Positions 33,116 to 43,200 of a stretch of DNA of 51,021 nucleotides are shown here, one piece after another; the first letter of the stretch is position 1; every line of letters begins with the position of its first letter. Below the pieces are notes generated by a model. It had not been told where the DNA came from. It saw only the letters and a list, made by a program, of their open reading frames with translations, and made no database searches. Source of the DNA: Gammaproteobacteria bacterium. Its GTDB lineage: Bacteria > Pseudomonadota > Gammaproteobacteria > Pseudomonadales > Azotimanducaceae. Both the position numbers and the translations under genes were made by a program. The stretch spans positions 1-51,021 of the forward strand of contig JAPOYV010000126.1 of NCBI GenBank assembly GCA_026706385.1, given 5' to 3'.

Positions 33116-35416
33116 ATGACCCGCCTGCGCCTCTTCGCCGCCACTTCCGCGGTCGCCGCCCTAGCGGGCGCGCCGGCCAGCGCCCAGGATCTCATCGAGG
33201 AGATCGTCGTCACCGCCGAGAAGCGCGAGTCCACCGTGCAGCGCACCGCCGTGGCGGTGACCGCCCTCGCCCAGGCCGACCTCGACGAGGCGCTGGCCCA
33301 GCGCTTCGACGACCTCGCGAGAGTCGTGCCCAACCTGCAGATGGGCAGCACCGGCGACGCCTCCAAGCTGTCCATCCGCGGCGTCGGCAACGAGCTCGTC
33401 CAGGCCGGCGGCGACCCCGGCGTCGCCCTGCACCTCGCCGGCATGTACCAGCCCCGCCCCGCCCAGCTGTTCCACACGCTCTACGACCTCGAGCGCGTCG
33501 AGGTCCTGCGCGGGCCGCTGTCGACGCTGTACGGCCGCAACGCCAACGGCGGCACGCTCAACGTCCTGCCGGCGCGCCCGGACGCCGACGCCCTCGGCGC
33601 CGACGCCGATGTCGAGTTCGCCGACCACGGCCGCCGTCGCGTGCGCGCCGCGTTCAACGTCCCCCTCGCCGCCGGCGCCGCCGCGCGCATCGCCCTCGTG
33701 CACCAGGACGAGGACGGCAAGATCGACGCCACCGACGGCGCGGGCGGCGTCAACGAGGACGACATCGCCGCCGTCCGCCCGAGCCTCCTTTGGCGCGCCT
33801 CGGACCGCCTGTCGGTCTACCTCCTCGCCGAACACGTGCGCCTCAAGGGCACCGGCCCGGTCCAGCGCGCCCTGCGCGACCCCAACTTCTCCCAGTTGGT
33901 CGGCGCCCCGTACGGTGCCAACCCCGCCACCTGCGCCTTCGTCGGCGCCGGCGCGCTCACCGCCACCGGCACCTGCGCGCCGGCCACGCCCCAGCCGCGG
34001 GCGTTCTACCGGACCACGCTGGACGTCGAGCCGATGCGCGACGCCGAGTACGCGACCTACGTCGCGGAGCTGCGTATCGCCCTCGGCGACGCCCTCCTGA
34101 CCGCCGTCACCGGACTCCAGGAGACGCGCAGCGAGGCGCTGCGCGACATCGACGCCTCCGACGCCGACATCCTCGCCCTCGGGTCGCTCGCCGAATCCCG
34201 CACCAAGTCGCAGGAACTGCGCCTGCAGTCCGACTCCGACGCTGCCCTGCAGTGGATGTTCGGCGCGTACTGGTTCCGCGACGAGTTCGAGTCGCTGCGC
34301 CCCGTGTTCACCTTCGGCTACGACTCCTCCTTCGGCGCCCTCGCCGCCCTGACCGGCAGCCCCGTGGTGCTCACGACCGGCCCGGGCACGGGCAGCCGGG
34401 ACGCGTCCCGCGCCGCCTTCGGCCGCCTCGAGTGGCGCGCCAGCGAGCGCCTCGCCGTGAAAGCCGGCCTGCGCTACACCGACGAGTCCAAGCGCGGCTA
34501 CCGCGCGCCGCTCATGTGGGGCCCCGTGCCGTTCGGCGTCGCCATCGAGGCGGACGACGAGTTCGACAACGTGAGCGGCGACCTCAGCGTCGAGTACACC
34601 CCGAACCCGGACGCCCTCTGGTACGCCAAGTTCGCCCGGGGCTTCAAGAGCGGCGGCCAGAACCTCGGCTCGATCGCCAATCCGAAATACGACGAGGAGA
34701 CCGTCAATGCGCTCGAACTCGGCTGGAAGCGCCGCGCGCTCGACGGCCGCGCCCAGGCCAACGTGGCCGTCTTCCGCTACGACTACCGCGACTACCAAGT
34801 CCAGGTCTTCGACGCCACCCTGCCGCCCGTCGGCGGCAACACGAACTTCAACTACGACGCCACCGTCTGGGGCGCCGAACTCGAGACGCGCTGGCTGCCA
34901 CGCGCCGACCTGCAGCTCGCCCTCAACCTCGCCTACCTCTCCACCGAACTCCGCGAGGGGATCAACGAGGACCAGCGCGACGCGATCCTCACGTTCGACG
35001 CCACTTTCGCCCCCGGCGCCGTCGTCCTCGTGCCGCCTCCGTCGCAGCGCCTGCGCGGCAACGAGCTGCCCCGCGCGCCGGGGCTCGGCGCCAGCCTCGC
35101 CGTCGACTACCAGCGCCCGCTGCGCGGCGGCGCGTCGATCTCGGCCGGCGCCCGCGCCTACTGGCAGGACGACGTCTTCTACGACGTGCTCAACTCGCCG
35201 TTCAACCGCCAGGCGTCCTTGGCCCAAGTCGACGCGTACGTGGGCTGGACGAGCCCGGGCCGCCGCTACGTCCTGCAGCTCTTCGGCCGCAATCTCGGCA
35301 ACACCGAGTACGCCACCGACATCCTGAGCACCAGCCTGCAGAACGGGGGGCACGAGACCGCCGCCCTCGGCCTCCCGCGCACCCTCGGCATCCGCATCGG
35401 ACTGGCCTTGCCGTGA
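33116..35416 (+). CDS. TonB-dependent outer-membrane receptor 2
   Basis: 766 residues. The signal peptide ends at APASAQ and is followed by IEEIVVTAEKRE, a TonB-box-like segment. The plug domain follows (VVPNLQMGSTGDASKLSIRG, YDLERVEVLRGPLSTLYGRN) and then the barrel (DALWYAKFARGFKSGGQN). It differs widely from receptor 1 in the barrel and presumably binds another ligand. The C-terminus LALP is not the usual aromatic end. It opens a plus-strand run with the BAAT-like gene 98 bases later, and is divergent from the GPH transporter gene, as expected for a substrate-uptake pair. Confidence 0.9.
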   Translation: MTRLRLFAATSAVAALAGAPASAQDLIEEIVVTAEKRESTVQRTAVAVTALAQADLDEALAQRFDDLARVVPNLQMGSTGDASKLSIRGVGNELVQAGGDPGVALHLAGMYQPRPAQLFHTLYDLERVEVLRGPLSTLYGRNANGGTLNVLPARPDADALGADADVEFADHGRRRVRAAFNVPLAAGAAARIALVHQDEDGKIDATDGAGGVNEDDIAAVRPSLLWRASDRLSVYLLAEHVRLKGTGPVQRALRDPNFSQLVGAPYGANPATCAFVGAGALTATGTCAPATPQPRAFYRTTLDVEPMRDAEYATYVAELRIALGDALLTAVTGLQETRSEALRDIDASDADILALGSLAESRTKSQELRLQSDSDAALQWMFGAYWFRDEFESLRPVFTFGYDSSFGALAALTGSPVVLTTGPGTGSRDASRAAFGRLEWRASERLAVKAGLRYTDESKRGYRAPLMWGPVPFGVAIEADDEFDNVSGDLSVEYTPNPDALWYAKFARGFKSGGQNLGSIANPKYDEETVNALELGWKRRALDGRAQANVAVFRYDYRDYQVQVFDATLPPVGGNTNFNYDATVWGAELETRWLPRADLQLALNLAYLSTELREGINEDQRDAILTFDATFAPGAVVLVPPPSQRLRGNELPRAPGLGASLAVDYQRPLRGGASISAGARAYWQDDVFYDVLNSPFNRQASLAQVDAYVGWTSPGRRYVLQLFGRNLGNTEYATDILSTSLQNGGHETAALGLPRTLGIRIGLALP

Positions 35417-35434
35417 GCCCCCCAGGGTCTCCCC

Positions 35435-35476
35435 GACCGCGGCCGCGCGTCTCCCGGCTCCCCCCCGGCCGCGGTC
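35435..35476 (+). terminator. Hairpin after TonB receptor 2
   Basis: GACCGCGGCCG at 35435-35445 is the exact reverse complement of CGGCCGCGGTC at 35466-35476, an 11-bp stem with a 20-base loop starting 19 bases after the receptor stop codon. There is no T-run, so it could be a weak or Rho-assisted terminator, or a transcript-stabilising hairpin that lowers expression of the next gene. Confidence 0.4.
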
Positions 35477-35513
35477 GCGGTCACGCTCCCAGCCCGCCGC
35501 CGGCGGCCGCCTG

Positions 35514-36866
35514 ATGCGCGTTCATCTCCGGGCGCCGACGGCGCTCGTCGACGAGCCCCTCGACGCCGTCGTCACCGGACTCGCCGCGGGCGAACGGGTC
35601 GAGCTCGAGGCCGAGACCCGCGACGCCGCCGGGGCGGTCTGGCGCTCGGTCGGCCGCTTCGCCGCCGACCCCCGCGGCGTCGTCCGCACCCGCACCCACG
35701 CCTCGCGCGGCGGCACCTACGCCGGCACCGACCGCAGCGGCCCGACCTGGTCGATGGCCCCCGCCGACGAACGCGCCGTCCCGAACGTGCCGCCCGACCG
35801 CGGCGTCGTCCAGACGTTCGCGGATGCGCAGTACGCCGGCGCCGCCCCCGTCGCCATCGAGGTGCGCGCCTGGAGCGCCTCCGGGGCCGCGGCCGAAACC
35901 TCCGCCGAGCGCTGGTTCGGCGATCCCGGCGTAGCGGACGCGTGCGTCCGCGACGGCGGCCTGCGCGGCCGCACCTTCAGGCCGGCCGGGCCGCCGCGCG
36001 CCGCGGTGCTAGCCCTCGGCGGTTCGTCGGGAGGGATCGTCGAGCGCCAGGCCCGACTGCTCGCGGCCCGCGGCTACACCGTGTTCGCGCTCGCGTACTG
36101 CGGCTACGAGGACCGCCCGCCGCACCCGCGCGACCTCGACATCGAGTACTTCGAGGACGCACTCGCCTGGTTCCGCGCCCGCACCGCCCCGCTGCCGCTC
36201 GCGCTGATCGCCACGTCGTACGGCACCCAGCCCGCCGTCCACGCCGCCGCCGCCGCCCCGGAACACGTCGACGCGCTGCTGCTGCTGGTGCCGTCCCACG
36301 TCCTGAATATGGGCCTAGGCGAGAGCTTCGCGGTGGCCGGCTGCTTCCTGCGGCGTCGGGGCCGGCCCCTGCCCTACCTCACCGTCGACTTCGACATCGC
36401 CGCCCGCGTGGCCGCCGCGCAGCGCGACCGGGTGCGCGACGAGATCGCCCTGTCCGACTACTACCTGGCGGCTTGGCGCGACGCCGCGCCGGACCCCCGG
36501 GTGCACCTGCCCATCGAGGCCGTCCGGGCCCCCGTACTCCTCGTCTCCGGGCGCGACGACGCGTTGTGGCCGTCCGACTACGCGGCCGAACGCCTCGTCG
36601 AGCGCTTGCGCGGAGCGGACCGCCGGGCGCCGGTGTGGCACGTCCGCCAACCGGGCGGCCACCGCGCGGTCGACGTTCCCGGACACGCCAGCTGGCCGTG
36701 CCACCTCGGCGAATGGAGCACCGCGCCGCCCTACGTGGGCTTCCCGCTCGGCGGCACACCGCCGACCAACGGTCGCGCCCAGTTCCGCACCTGGCAGGCC
36801 GTGCGCGCCTTTCTCGCCCGGCGCGCCCGGCCCGGCCCGACGCTACACGAAGCAGCGCCAGCGTAG
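35514..36866 (+). CDS. Acyl-CoA thioesterase / bile acid-CoA:amino acid acyltransferase-like hydrolase
   Basis: 450 residues in two parts. The N-terminal beta-sandwich of about 150 residues (VDEPLDAVVTGLAAGERVEL) resembles the Bile_Hydr_Trans domain. The C-terminal alpha/beta-hydrolase (AVLALGGSSGGIVERQARLL, DLDIEYFEDALAWFRA) resembles BAAT_C. The nucleophile elbow reads ATSYGTQPA rather than the commoner G-x-S/C-x-G. The acid and histidine are likely in SGRDDALWPS and GGHRAVDVPGH. Family enzymes cleave acyl-CoAs or transfer the acyl group to amino acids. In this cluster it may act on a bulky isoprenoid or steroid-like acyl-CoA. The 3' end overlaps the convergent Rieske gene by 24 bases. Confidence 0.78.
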   Translation: MRVHLRAPTALVDEPLDAVVTGLAAGERVELEAETRDAAGAVWRSVGRFAADPRGVVRTRTHASRGGTYAGTDRSGPTWSMAPADERAVPNVPPDRGVVQTFADAQYAGAAPVAIEVRAWSASGAAAETSAERWFGDPGVADACVRDGGLRGRTFRPAGPPRAAVLALGGSSGGIVERQARLLAARGYTVFALAYCGYEDRPPHPRDLDIEYFEDALAWFRARTAPLPLALIATSYGTQPAVHAAAAAPEHVDALLLLVPSHVLNMGLGESFAVAGCFLRRRGRPLPYLTVDFDIAARVAAAQRDRVRDEIALSDYYLAAWRDAAPDPRVHLPIEAVRAPVLLVSGRDDALWPSDYAAERLVERLRGADRRAPVWHVRQPGGHRAVDVPGHASWPCHLGEWSTAPPYVGFPLGGTPPTNGRAQFRTWQAVRAFLARRARPGPTLHEAAPA

Positions 36867-37847
36867 CCGTCGCGAGGGGCCGCGCCGCGGGCCGTTCAGG
36901 GCGTCGGCGACCAACCCCCGCGCCGCGCGCGTGCCCTGGTCGGCCAGCACGTGCCGCTCCGCAGACTCCGCGCCTTCCGGCGCCGCGCGGAGGCTCTCCA
37001 GCACCCGCCGGTCCTGTGCCAGGACCGGCGGCTCGTCCTCGGCGAAACGCACCTCCAGCGGCGCGCCCGGCCCGCCGGGCGGACTCGCGGCGATGACCTC
37101 CAGCCGGCACTCGTTCTCGGACAGCGGCACCCAGTTGAAGATGGCCCGCGTGCCCTCGTCCTCCAGGAACACGTAGTTCCGGTACGGCAACTCGAACGAC
37201 AGGAAGCTCAGCCCCGGCCGCTCGGGCCCGGGAAAGCGGTCGTCCGGCGTCTCCGGGGGGACCGCCCAGGTGGTCACCACCGACTCCGGGCCGACCCGCG
37301 CCGCGAACCGGCCCTCCCGCAGCGGCAGGCCTTCCCCCGCCTTGGTCGGGTGCACCGCGCCGTGCACGAAGGCGAGATGCGCCGAGTCCAGCTGGTTCTC
37401 CGCCGCCGCCATGGCTCCCACCCGCCACACCGCGCTGCGCTGCGTCCACACGCCGTGCTCGATCCCGTGCAGCCGCGGCACCGCGTCGGGCCGGGCCCGT
37501 TCGCCGGGGATCCACACCCACACGTAGTGGTCCGCCTCCACGGCCGGAAAACCCGGCACCGCGTACGCCGGCAACGACCGGTCGGGGCCCAGCGACGGCA
37601 CCTTCACCACGCGCCCGGCGCCGTCGTACTCCCAGCCGTGGTACGGGCACGCCAGACACCCGTCCCGCACCGCCCCGAGCGACAGCTGCGCACCGCGGTG
37701 GCAGCAGCGGTCGAGCAGCACCCGCGGCGCACCGCCGGCGTCCCGGAACGCCACCAGTTCGCGGTCCCAGACGCGGAACGGCCACGGCCCTTCCCGCTGC
37801 AACCGCGATGCCGCGCAGACCGGGTACCACTGGTCCTTGATGAGCAT
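36843..37847 (-). CDS. Rieske-type ring-hydroxylating oxygenase, alpha subunit-like
   Basis: 334 residues from the ATG at 37847, which has an excellent AGGAGGTGA upstream. The Rieske [2Fe-2S] ligands are seen in CCHRGA and CPYHGW. The mononuclear iron site is in ENQLDSAHLAFVHG, giving two histidines and a later Asp. The length suits the small Rieske monooxygenase group (vanillate demethylase, ketosteroid 9-alpha-hydroxylase, carnitine or choline-type oxygenases). It needs a reductase not encoded here. It is divergent from tetR, with an operator-like palindrome in between, so it is a probable target of that regulator. Confidence 0.9.
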   Translation of the reverse strand: MLIKDQWYPVCAASRLQREGPWPFRVWDRELVAFRDAGGAPRVLLDRCCHRGAQLSLGAVRDGCLACPYHGWEYDGAGRVVKVPSLGPDRSLPAYAVPGFPAVEADHYVWVWIPGERARPDAVPRLHGIEHGVWTQRSAVWRVGAMAAAENQLDSAHLAFVHGAVHPTKAGEGLPLREGRFAARVGPESVVTTWAVPPETPDDRFPGPERPGLSFLSFELPYRNYVFLEDEGTRAIFNWVPLSENECRLEVIAASPPGGPGAPLEVRFAEDEPPVLAQDRRVLESLRAAPEGAESAERHVLADQGTRAARGLVADALNGPRRGPSRRLRWRCFV

Positions 37848-38004
37848 CGTCACCTCCTGTCTCGCCGTCCCGTCGCGTCCGCCGCACCACGCCGGCATCC
37901 GATGACCGTCGCGCCGGTCGTTCGCGCGACCCGGTTCAACACCGCATCCCGCGTCCTGCCTTCGACCGGCGCGAACCCCTGAATCCTACCTGCAGTTCCG
38001 TTTG

Positions 38005-38020
38005 TCTACCACTAGGTAGA
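38005..38020. promoter_or_regulatory. Candidate TetR operator in the Rieske/tetR intergenic region
   Basis: TCTACC-ACTA-GGTAGA is a perfect 16-bp inverted repeat with six-base arms, ending 36 bases before the tetR start codon at 38057 and within the 209-base gap to the Rieske gene. TetR proteins usually bind such palindromes in front of their own gene. A related site lies at 28886-28899. Confidence 0.5.
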
Positions 38021-38056
38021 ATCGCTGAACACAGCCGTTCGCGTTACAATCCGCGC

Positions 38057-38692
38057 ATGCCGGACCAGACCGTCGACCGACACCTCTTCGACAAGGACAA
38101 GCGCCGCGAAGCGAGGGTCGAGGCGATCCTCAACGCCGTCGGCGCGGTCATCTCCCGCCGCGGCGCCAGCCGCCTGTCGCTCGACGACGTCGCCCGCTCG
38201 CTCGGCGTCACCAAGCCGACGCTCTACCACTACGTCGGCGGCAAGGCGCAGCTGCTCGGTCTCTGCCTGATGCGCGTGCTCGACGTCAAGGAGCGGCTGC
38301 TCGCCGAGGCGGAACGGTGCGGGGCCAACGGCCGTGACAAACTCGAGCGCTTCTACCGCGACTACGCCGCCTACGCCTGGAGCGACGCCTCCGGCATGCC
38401 GGCCCTGATCCTGACGCCCGACATCGATGTCGAGACACGCCTTGCCTTCAACCGGCGCAACCTCGCCCTCGTCGAGCGCACGCGCGCGATCATCGACGAG
38501 GGCACGCGGGACGGCTCGCTGCGCGTCGAGCGGGCCGAACTCGTCGAGAACTTCCTCATCGGCACGATCCTGTGGGGCTCCGTCTCGTTCCTCCAGCGCG
38601 CCCAGCCCATCGATGCCGACGTCGTCGTTGACCACTACCTGTCCTACCTGTTCGACGGCATCGCGGCCCCGGATGCCGAACCGTCCAACTGA
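38057..38692 (+). CDS. TetR/AcrR-family transcriptional regulator
   Basis: 211 residues. The N-terminal DNA-binding domain carries the helix-turn-helix LSLDDVARSLGVTKPTLYHY followed by VGGKAQLL, the family signature. The remaining residues form the ligand-binding helical domain. It likely represses until it binds a small molecule or acyl-CoA. Its position, divergent from the Rieske oxygenase and in the middle of an acyl-CoA catabolic cluster, makes it the best candidate for the local regulator. No clear ribosome-binding site precedes the ATG, which could mean weak translation. Confidence 0.92.
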   Translation: MPDQTVDRHLFDKDKRREARVEAILNAVGAVISRRGASRLSLDDVARSLGVTKPTLYHYVGGKAQLLGLCLMRVLDVKERLLAEAERCGANGRDKLERFYRDYAAYAWSDASGMPALILTPDIDVETRLAFNRRNLALVERTRAIIDEGTRDGSLRVERAELVENFLIGTILWGSVSFLQRAQPIDADVVVDHYLSYLFDGIAAPDAEPSN

Positions 38693-38757
38693 CGCCCACC
38701 TCCGCCCCTCGCCCCCAAACGCGCGGCCGCCACCCGGCGCGGCCCCCGCGTGCTCGT

Positions 38758-38772
38758 CGGACCGCCGGTCCG
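38758..38772. terminator. Hairpin between convergent genes
   Basis: CGGACC-GCC-GGTCCG is a perfect six-base stem with a three-base loop, in the 187-base gap between the convergently read tetR and beta-lactamase-fold genes. The placement suits a bidirectional terminator. No T-run follows, and the flanking DNA is so GC-rich that chance stems are common. Confidence 0.3.
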
Positions 38773-38879
38773 GCGCGCGGAACCCGGCCCGTCCGTAGCC
38801 CGGTCCGTCCCCGGGTTTGCCCGGCGCCGCACCGGCAGGGCCGCGACGCACCGGCGGCCACCGTCTGCCGCCCGCGGCG

Positions 38880-40055
38880 TCAACGAATCCGCGGGCCGTC
38901 CACCGCCGCCCCGCGGCCGAGGCACTCGTAGACCGCATCGATCAGTGCGATCGCGCGCGGATCGCCGGCCAATCCCGCCAGCAGCCGGTTGGGCGCGTAG
39001 CCCATGCTCAGACGGCAATCCGGATCCGCGCAGCCGAACGACCCGCCCGTGCCGCTGTGGCCGAACGCGTCGGCATTGGGGCCGTACACCGCGCCGTGCT
39101 GATTGCGCAGGAACCCCAGCGTGAACTGCGCCTCAATGCCGAACACGGCATCCACCGTCGCGCTCTGCACCGACGCCGCCTCGGCGACGACCGCGGGCGA
39201 GAGCACGCGGGCACCGTCGAGCATCCCGGCGTTCGCGTAGATGGCGAACATGCGCGCGATCGAGCGGGCGTTGGTGTGCGCATTGCCGGCAGGCAGTTCC
39301 ATGCGACGCCAGCGAAGCCGCTGCGCCGATGTCATCTGCGCCGGCGCCGGGGGGTTGGTGAACGTCTTGACCGCAATGGACTCCGGATCCGTCGCGCCCC
39401 AGACATCCGCTGCGCTCTGGCCCCCATAGTCCGGCACATCGTCCGCGATGCGCGCGTCCAGCTCCGGGCCGGCGCCGATGTGCATGTCCAGGTCCAGCAA
39501 ACCGCCCACGTCCCGCAGGTACCCGCCGACGGACGTGCCGGTGATGCGCCGAATGACCTCGCCGACCAGGTAGCCGAAGGTCACCATGTGGTAGCCGTTC
39601 CGCTCCCCCGGCGTCCACAAGGGCGCCTGCCCGGCCAGCAGGCCGGTGACCTTGGCCCAATCCGCACAGTCCTCGAAGGAGATCGGCTCGCGCCACGTAC
39701 ACAAGCCCGACGTGTGCGACAGCAGCTGCCGGACCCGAACCTCGCCCTTGCCCGCCTGCGCGAACTCCGGCCAATAGCGGGCCACCGGGAGGTCCACGTC
39801 CAAGCGTCCCTCCGCCATCAGCACATGCGCCAGGAACGCGGTGATCGCCTTGGACGTGGAAGCGACCTTCACCAGGCTGTCCCGCGTCCAGACGCGGCTC
39901 CGGCCCGCGTCCCTGTGGCCGCCCCACAGGTCGACCACCATCTCGCCCTCGATCGCCACCGCGACACTCGCCCCGACCTCGTCGCCACGGCCGAACGCGG
40001 CCTCGAAGCGGTCCCGCACCTTCCCGAAACGTTCGTCGCAGACGCCATCCACCAT
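38880..40055 (-). CDS. Beta-lactamase-fold serine hydrolase (EstB-like esterase)
   Basis: 391 residues from the ATG at 40055, preceded by GGAGGAGGAG. The class C-type active site is visible as the SxxK tetrad STSK (Ser66, Lys69), a Tyr in NGYHMVTFGYLVGE, and the HSGTGG block replacing KTG. There is no evident signal peptide, so it is probably a cytoplasmic esterase or transesterase rather than a true beta-lactamase. Relatives are found beside fatty-acid, polyketide and steroid catabolic genes. It closes the cluster that starts at 25127. Confidence 0.85.
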   Translation of the reverse strand: MVDGVCDERFGKVRDRFEAAFGRGDEVGASVAVAIEGEMVVDLWGGHRDAGRSRVWTRDSLVKVASTSKAITAFLAHVLMAEGRLDVDLPVARYWPEFAQAGKGEVRVRQLLSHTSGLCTWREPISFEDCADWAKVTGLLAGQAPLWTPGERNGYHMVTFGYLVGEVIRRITGTSVGGYLRDVGGLLDLDMHIGAGPELDARIADDVPDYGGQSAADVWGATDPESIAVKTFTNPPAPAQMTSAQRLRWRRMELPAGNAHTNARSIARMFAIYANAGMLDGARVLSPAVVAEAASVQSATVDAVFGIEAQFTLGFLRNQHGAVYGPNADAFGHSGTGGSFGCADPDCRLSMGYAPNRLLAGLAGDPRAIALIDAVYECLGRGAAVDGPRIR

Positions 40056-40292
40056 TGTCCGACTCCTCCTCCACGCCGCCGCACCGCGCACCAACGCCGA
40101 CACCGGCGTTCGTCATCGGCGGTGCCTCGACTCTACCGAAAGCACGGCCTTGCGCCCAGTACCACTGCCGCGGTCATACCCTGCCGCGCTCCGTGTCCGC
40201 CAAACCGCGCCAACGCCGGACGGATCGCGGGCGAAGCCCGACCCTGTTGCCGTCTCGATCCGTCCCCCAACTTGCCGGCTTTCGCTACTGAC

Positions 40293-43200
40293 CTAGCGGG
40301 CGCGGTCGGGGCCGCCGCGCGGCGGCACGACGCGCACGCGCACGCGGTCGCCGAGAGCGGCGGCGTCGGCGTCCGGGCCCACCGTCGCGGCGCGCAGCGC
40401 CGGCAGCCCGGCCAGCGGCCCCACGTCGTCCAGCGGGTTGCCCGCCAGGCGCACCGCGCGCAGGCCCGACAGGCCCGACAGCGCGCCCACGTCCGTCAGC
40501 GCGTTGCCGCGCAGGTCCAGCTCCTCCAGACCCGACAGACCCGCCAGCGGCTCCGCGTCCGCCAGCCCCGCCCCGCGCAGCGACAGCCGCCGCAGACCCG
40601 ACAGCCGCGCCAGCTCCCAGGCGTCCCCCGCGAACCCGTCCGCGTTCAGCGACCGCAGCCGCCCGAGTCCCGCCAGCGGACCCAGGTCCGTCACCGCGCC
40701 GCCGCCGATGTCCAGCCGCTCCAGCCCCGCCGCCCACTCCAGACCGCCCAGGTCCGCGATCCCCGCGCCGCGCGCGTCCAGCGCCGTCAGCGCCGCCAGC
40801 TCCCGCGCCCCCACCGCCGCGTCCGGCGCCTTGCCCAGCGCCGCCGCCACCCGCGCCGCCAGCGCTCCGTCCGCGAACCGCACCGCCGGCCCCGCGTCCG
40901 CCGACGGCACGCCGTGCGCCCGGCTGCCCGCGCCCGCCGGCGCCGACGCCCGCGCGTACGCGTACAGCCGGCCGTCCGCCTCGTCCGCCACCCACAGCGT
41001 CCCGCCGTCCGACCACAGACCCGTCGGCGCGTCGTTGCCCGACGCCGACGTGTCCACGTCGTACGCCGGCTGCCGCGCGCCGTCCGACAGCGCGTACGCC
41101 CGCACCGAGCCGCGGTTCAGCGACGACGCGTAGATCCGCTCGCCGTCCGACCACAGACCGTTCGGCCGCATCCGCTCCGCGTCCACGTCCAGCCCGAAGT
41201 CCCGCTCCGACGCCCGCGAACCGTCCGACAGCGCGTACCCGTACGCCACCCGCGTCGCGTTGTCCAGAACCCACAGCGTCCCGCCGTCCGACCACAGACC
41301 CGTCGGCGAGACCGCCGCCGCCGCCGCCACGTCCCGCTCCGGCAGCCGCGCGCCGTCCGCCAGGCCGTACGCCTGCACCCCGCCGAAGTAGTCCGCCACC
41401 CACAGCGTCGTCCCGTCCGACCACAGGCCGTTCGGCGCCGCCGTCTCCGCCACCGCCAGGTCCCGGTCCGGCAGCCGCGCACCGTCCTCCAGACCGTACG
41501 CGTACAACCCGTCGAACCGCCCCGCCACCCACAGCGTCGTCCCGTCCGACCACAGCGCCGTCGGCACCGGCCCCGACTCGCCCAGCGCGATGTCGCGGTC
41601 CGGCTGCCGCGCCGCCCCCGCCCGCGTCACCGTCACCGCGTAGCGCCGCGTCGTCGCGCCGTCCTCCGCCGTCACCGTCGCCGCGATCGCGTTCGCCCCG
41701 GGCACCAGCAGCGAGCGCCGCTCCGTCCCCAGCGTGCTGCCCCGCGCGTCCTCGATCGACACCGCCGCCGACCCGTCCGCCGGCAACGCCGTCACCGTCG
41801 TCGACCGCGTCCCCGACGGCGCCTCGCCCGCGTACTCCGTCGTCTCCGGATCGAAGCGCCCGATGTCCACCCCCGTCAGCGCCAGCGACGACAGCGTCGC
41901 GTCCGCCGACGGCGCCGCCGGGCGCGTCACCGCCACCGCGTACGTCTCCGTCGCCCCGCCGTCCGCCGCCGTCACCGTCACCGCCACCCGCGTCTCCGAC
42001 TCCGCCGCCAGCGACACCTGGTGGCCCGCCGCGACCGCGTCCGCGTCCGCCGGGGCGATCGACACCGTCGCCTCGGCGTCGGTCGCCGTCGCCGTCACCG
42101 TGGTCGACTCCACCGCGTGTCCCACGCTCGCCGCATAGTCCGTCGTCGACGGGTCGAACACGCCGAAGTCCACGCCCGACAGACTCAGCGACGACAGCGT
42201 CGCGTCGGCCGAAGAGGCCCGCGCCACCGCCACCGCGTACGTCTCCGTCGCCTGGCCGTCGGCCGCCGTCACCGCCACCGCAACGGTCGTGGTCGATCCC
42301 GCCGCCAGCGACACCTGATGCCCCGCCGTGTTCGGATCCGCGTCCGTCGGACCGATCGACACCGTTGCGTCCGGGTCCGTCGGCGTCGCCGCCACGGTGG
42401 TCGACTCCACCGCGTGTTCCACGCGCGCGGCGTAGTCCGTCGTCGCCGCGTCGAACACGCCGAAGTCCACGCCCGAGAGGCTCAGCGACGACAGCGTCGC
42501 GTCCGCCGCCGACGCCCGCGTCACCGCCACCGCGTAGGTCTCCGTCGCCTCGCCGTCGGCCGCCGTCACCGTCACCGCAACGGCCGTCGTGGATCCCGCG
42601 GCCAGCGCCACCTGGTGGCCCGCCGCGTTCGGGTCCGCGTCCGCCGGGGAGATCGCCACGGTCGCCTCGGCGTCCCTGGCCGTCGCCGACACGGTGGTTC
42701 GCCCCACCGCGTAGGCGACCGACGCCACGTACGTCACCGTATCGGGATCGAACCTGCCGAAGTCGACGTTCGAGAGCGCGAGCGATGCCAGCGCAGCGTC
42801 GTCCGACGCCGCGCGCCTCACCGCCACCGTGTAGGTCGCCGTGGTCTCGCCGTCGGCCGCGGTCACCGTCGCCGTCACGTCCGTCTTCACTCCGGGGGCG
42901 AGGGCCACCTGGTGGCCGGCGGCATCGCCATCCGCGTCCGCCGGATCCAACTCCACGGCAGCATCCACGTCGTTGGCCGCGGCCGACACCTCCGTCGAGT
43001 CCACCGAATACGCCACATCGGCGGCGTACGCCGTCTTGGCCGCATCGAAGGTCCCGAAGTCGACATCCGTCAGGCTCAGCGACGACAGCGTCGCGTCGGA
43101 CGAGAGCGGACCCGCCACGGTCCTCTCAATGCCCCTCGCAAGCCGGCCGCCGTCCGTCGTGCAGACGGCCCCCGCCTCCTCGCACGCCCGTTCCGCCGCG

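Noticed and set aside
33161-35353. A 730-codon minus-strand open frame
   Set aside because: Antisense to TonB receptor 2, which has a signal peptide, plug motifs and a ribosome-binding site; the antisense product is Val/Glu/Gly-rich with no domain.
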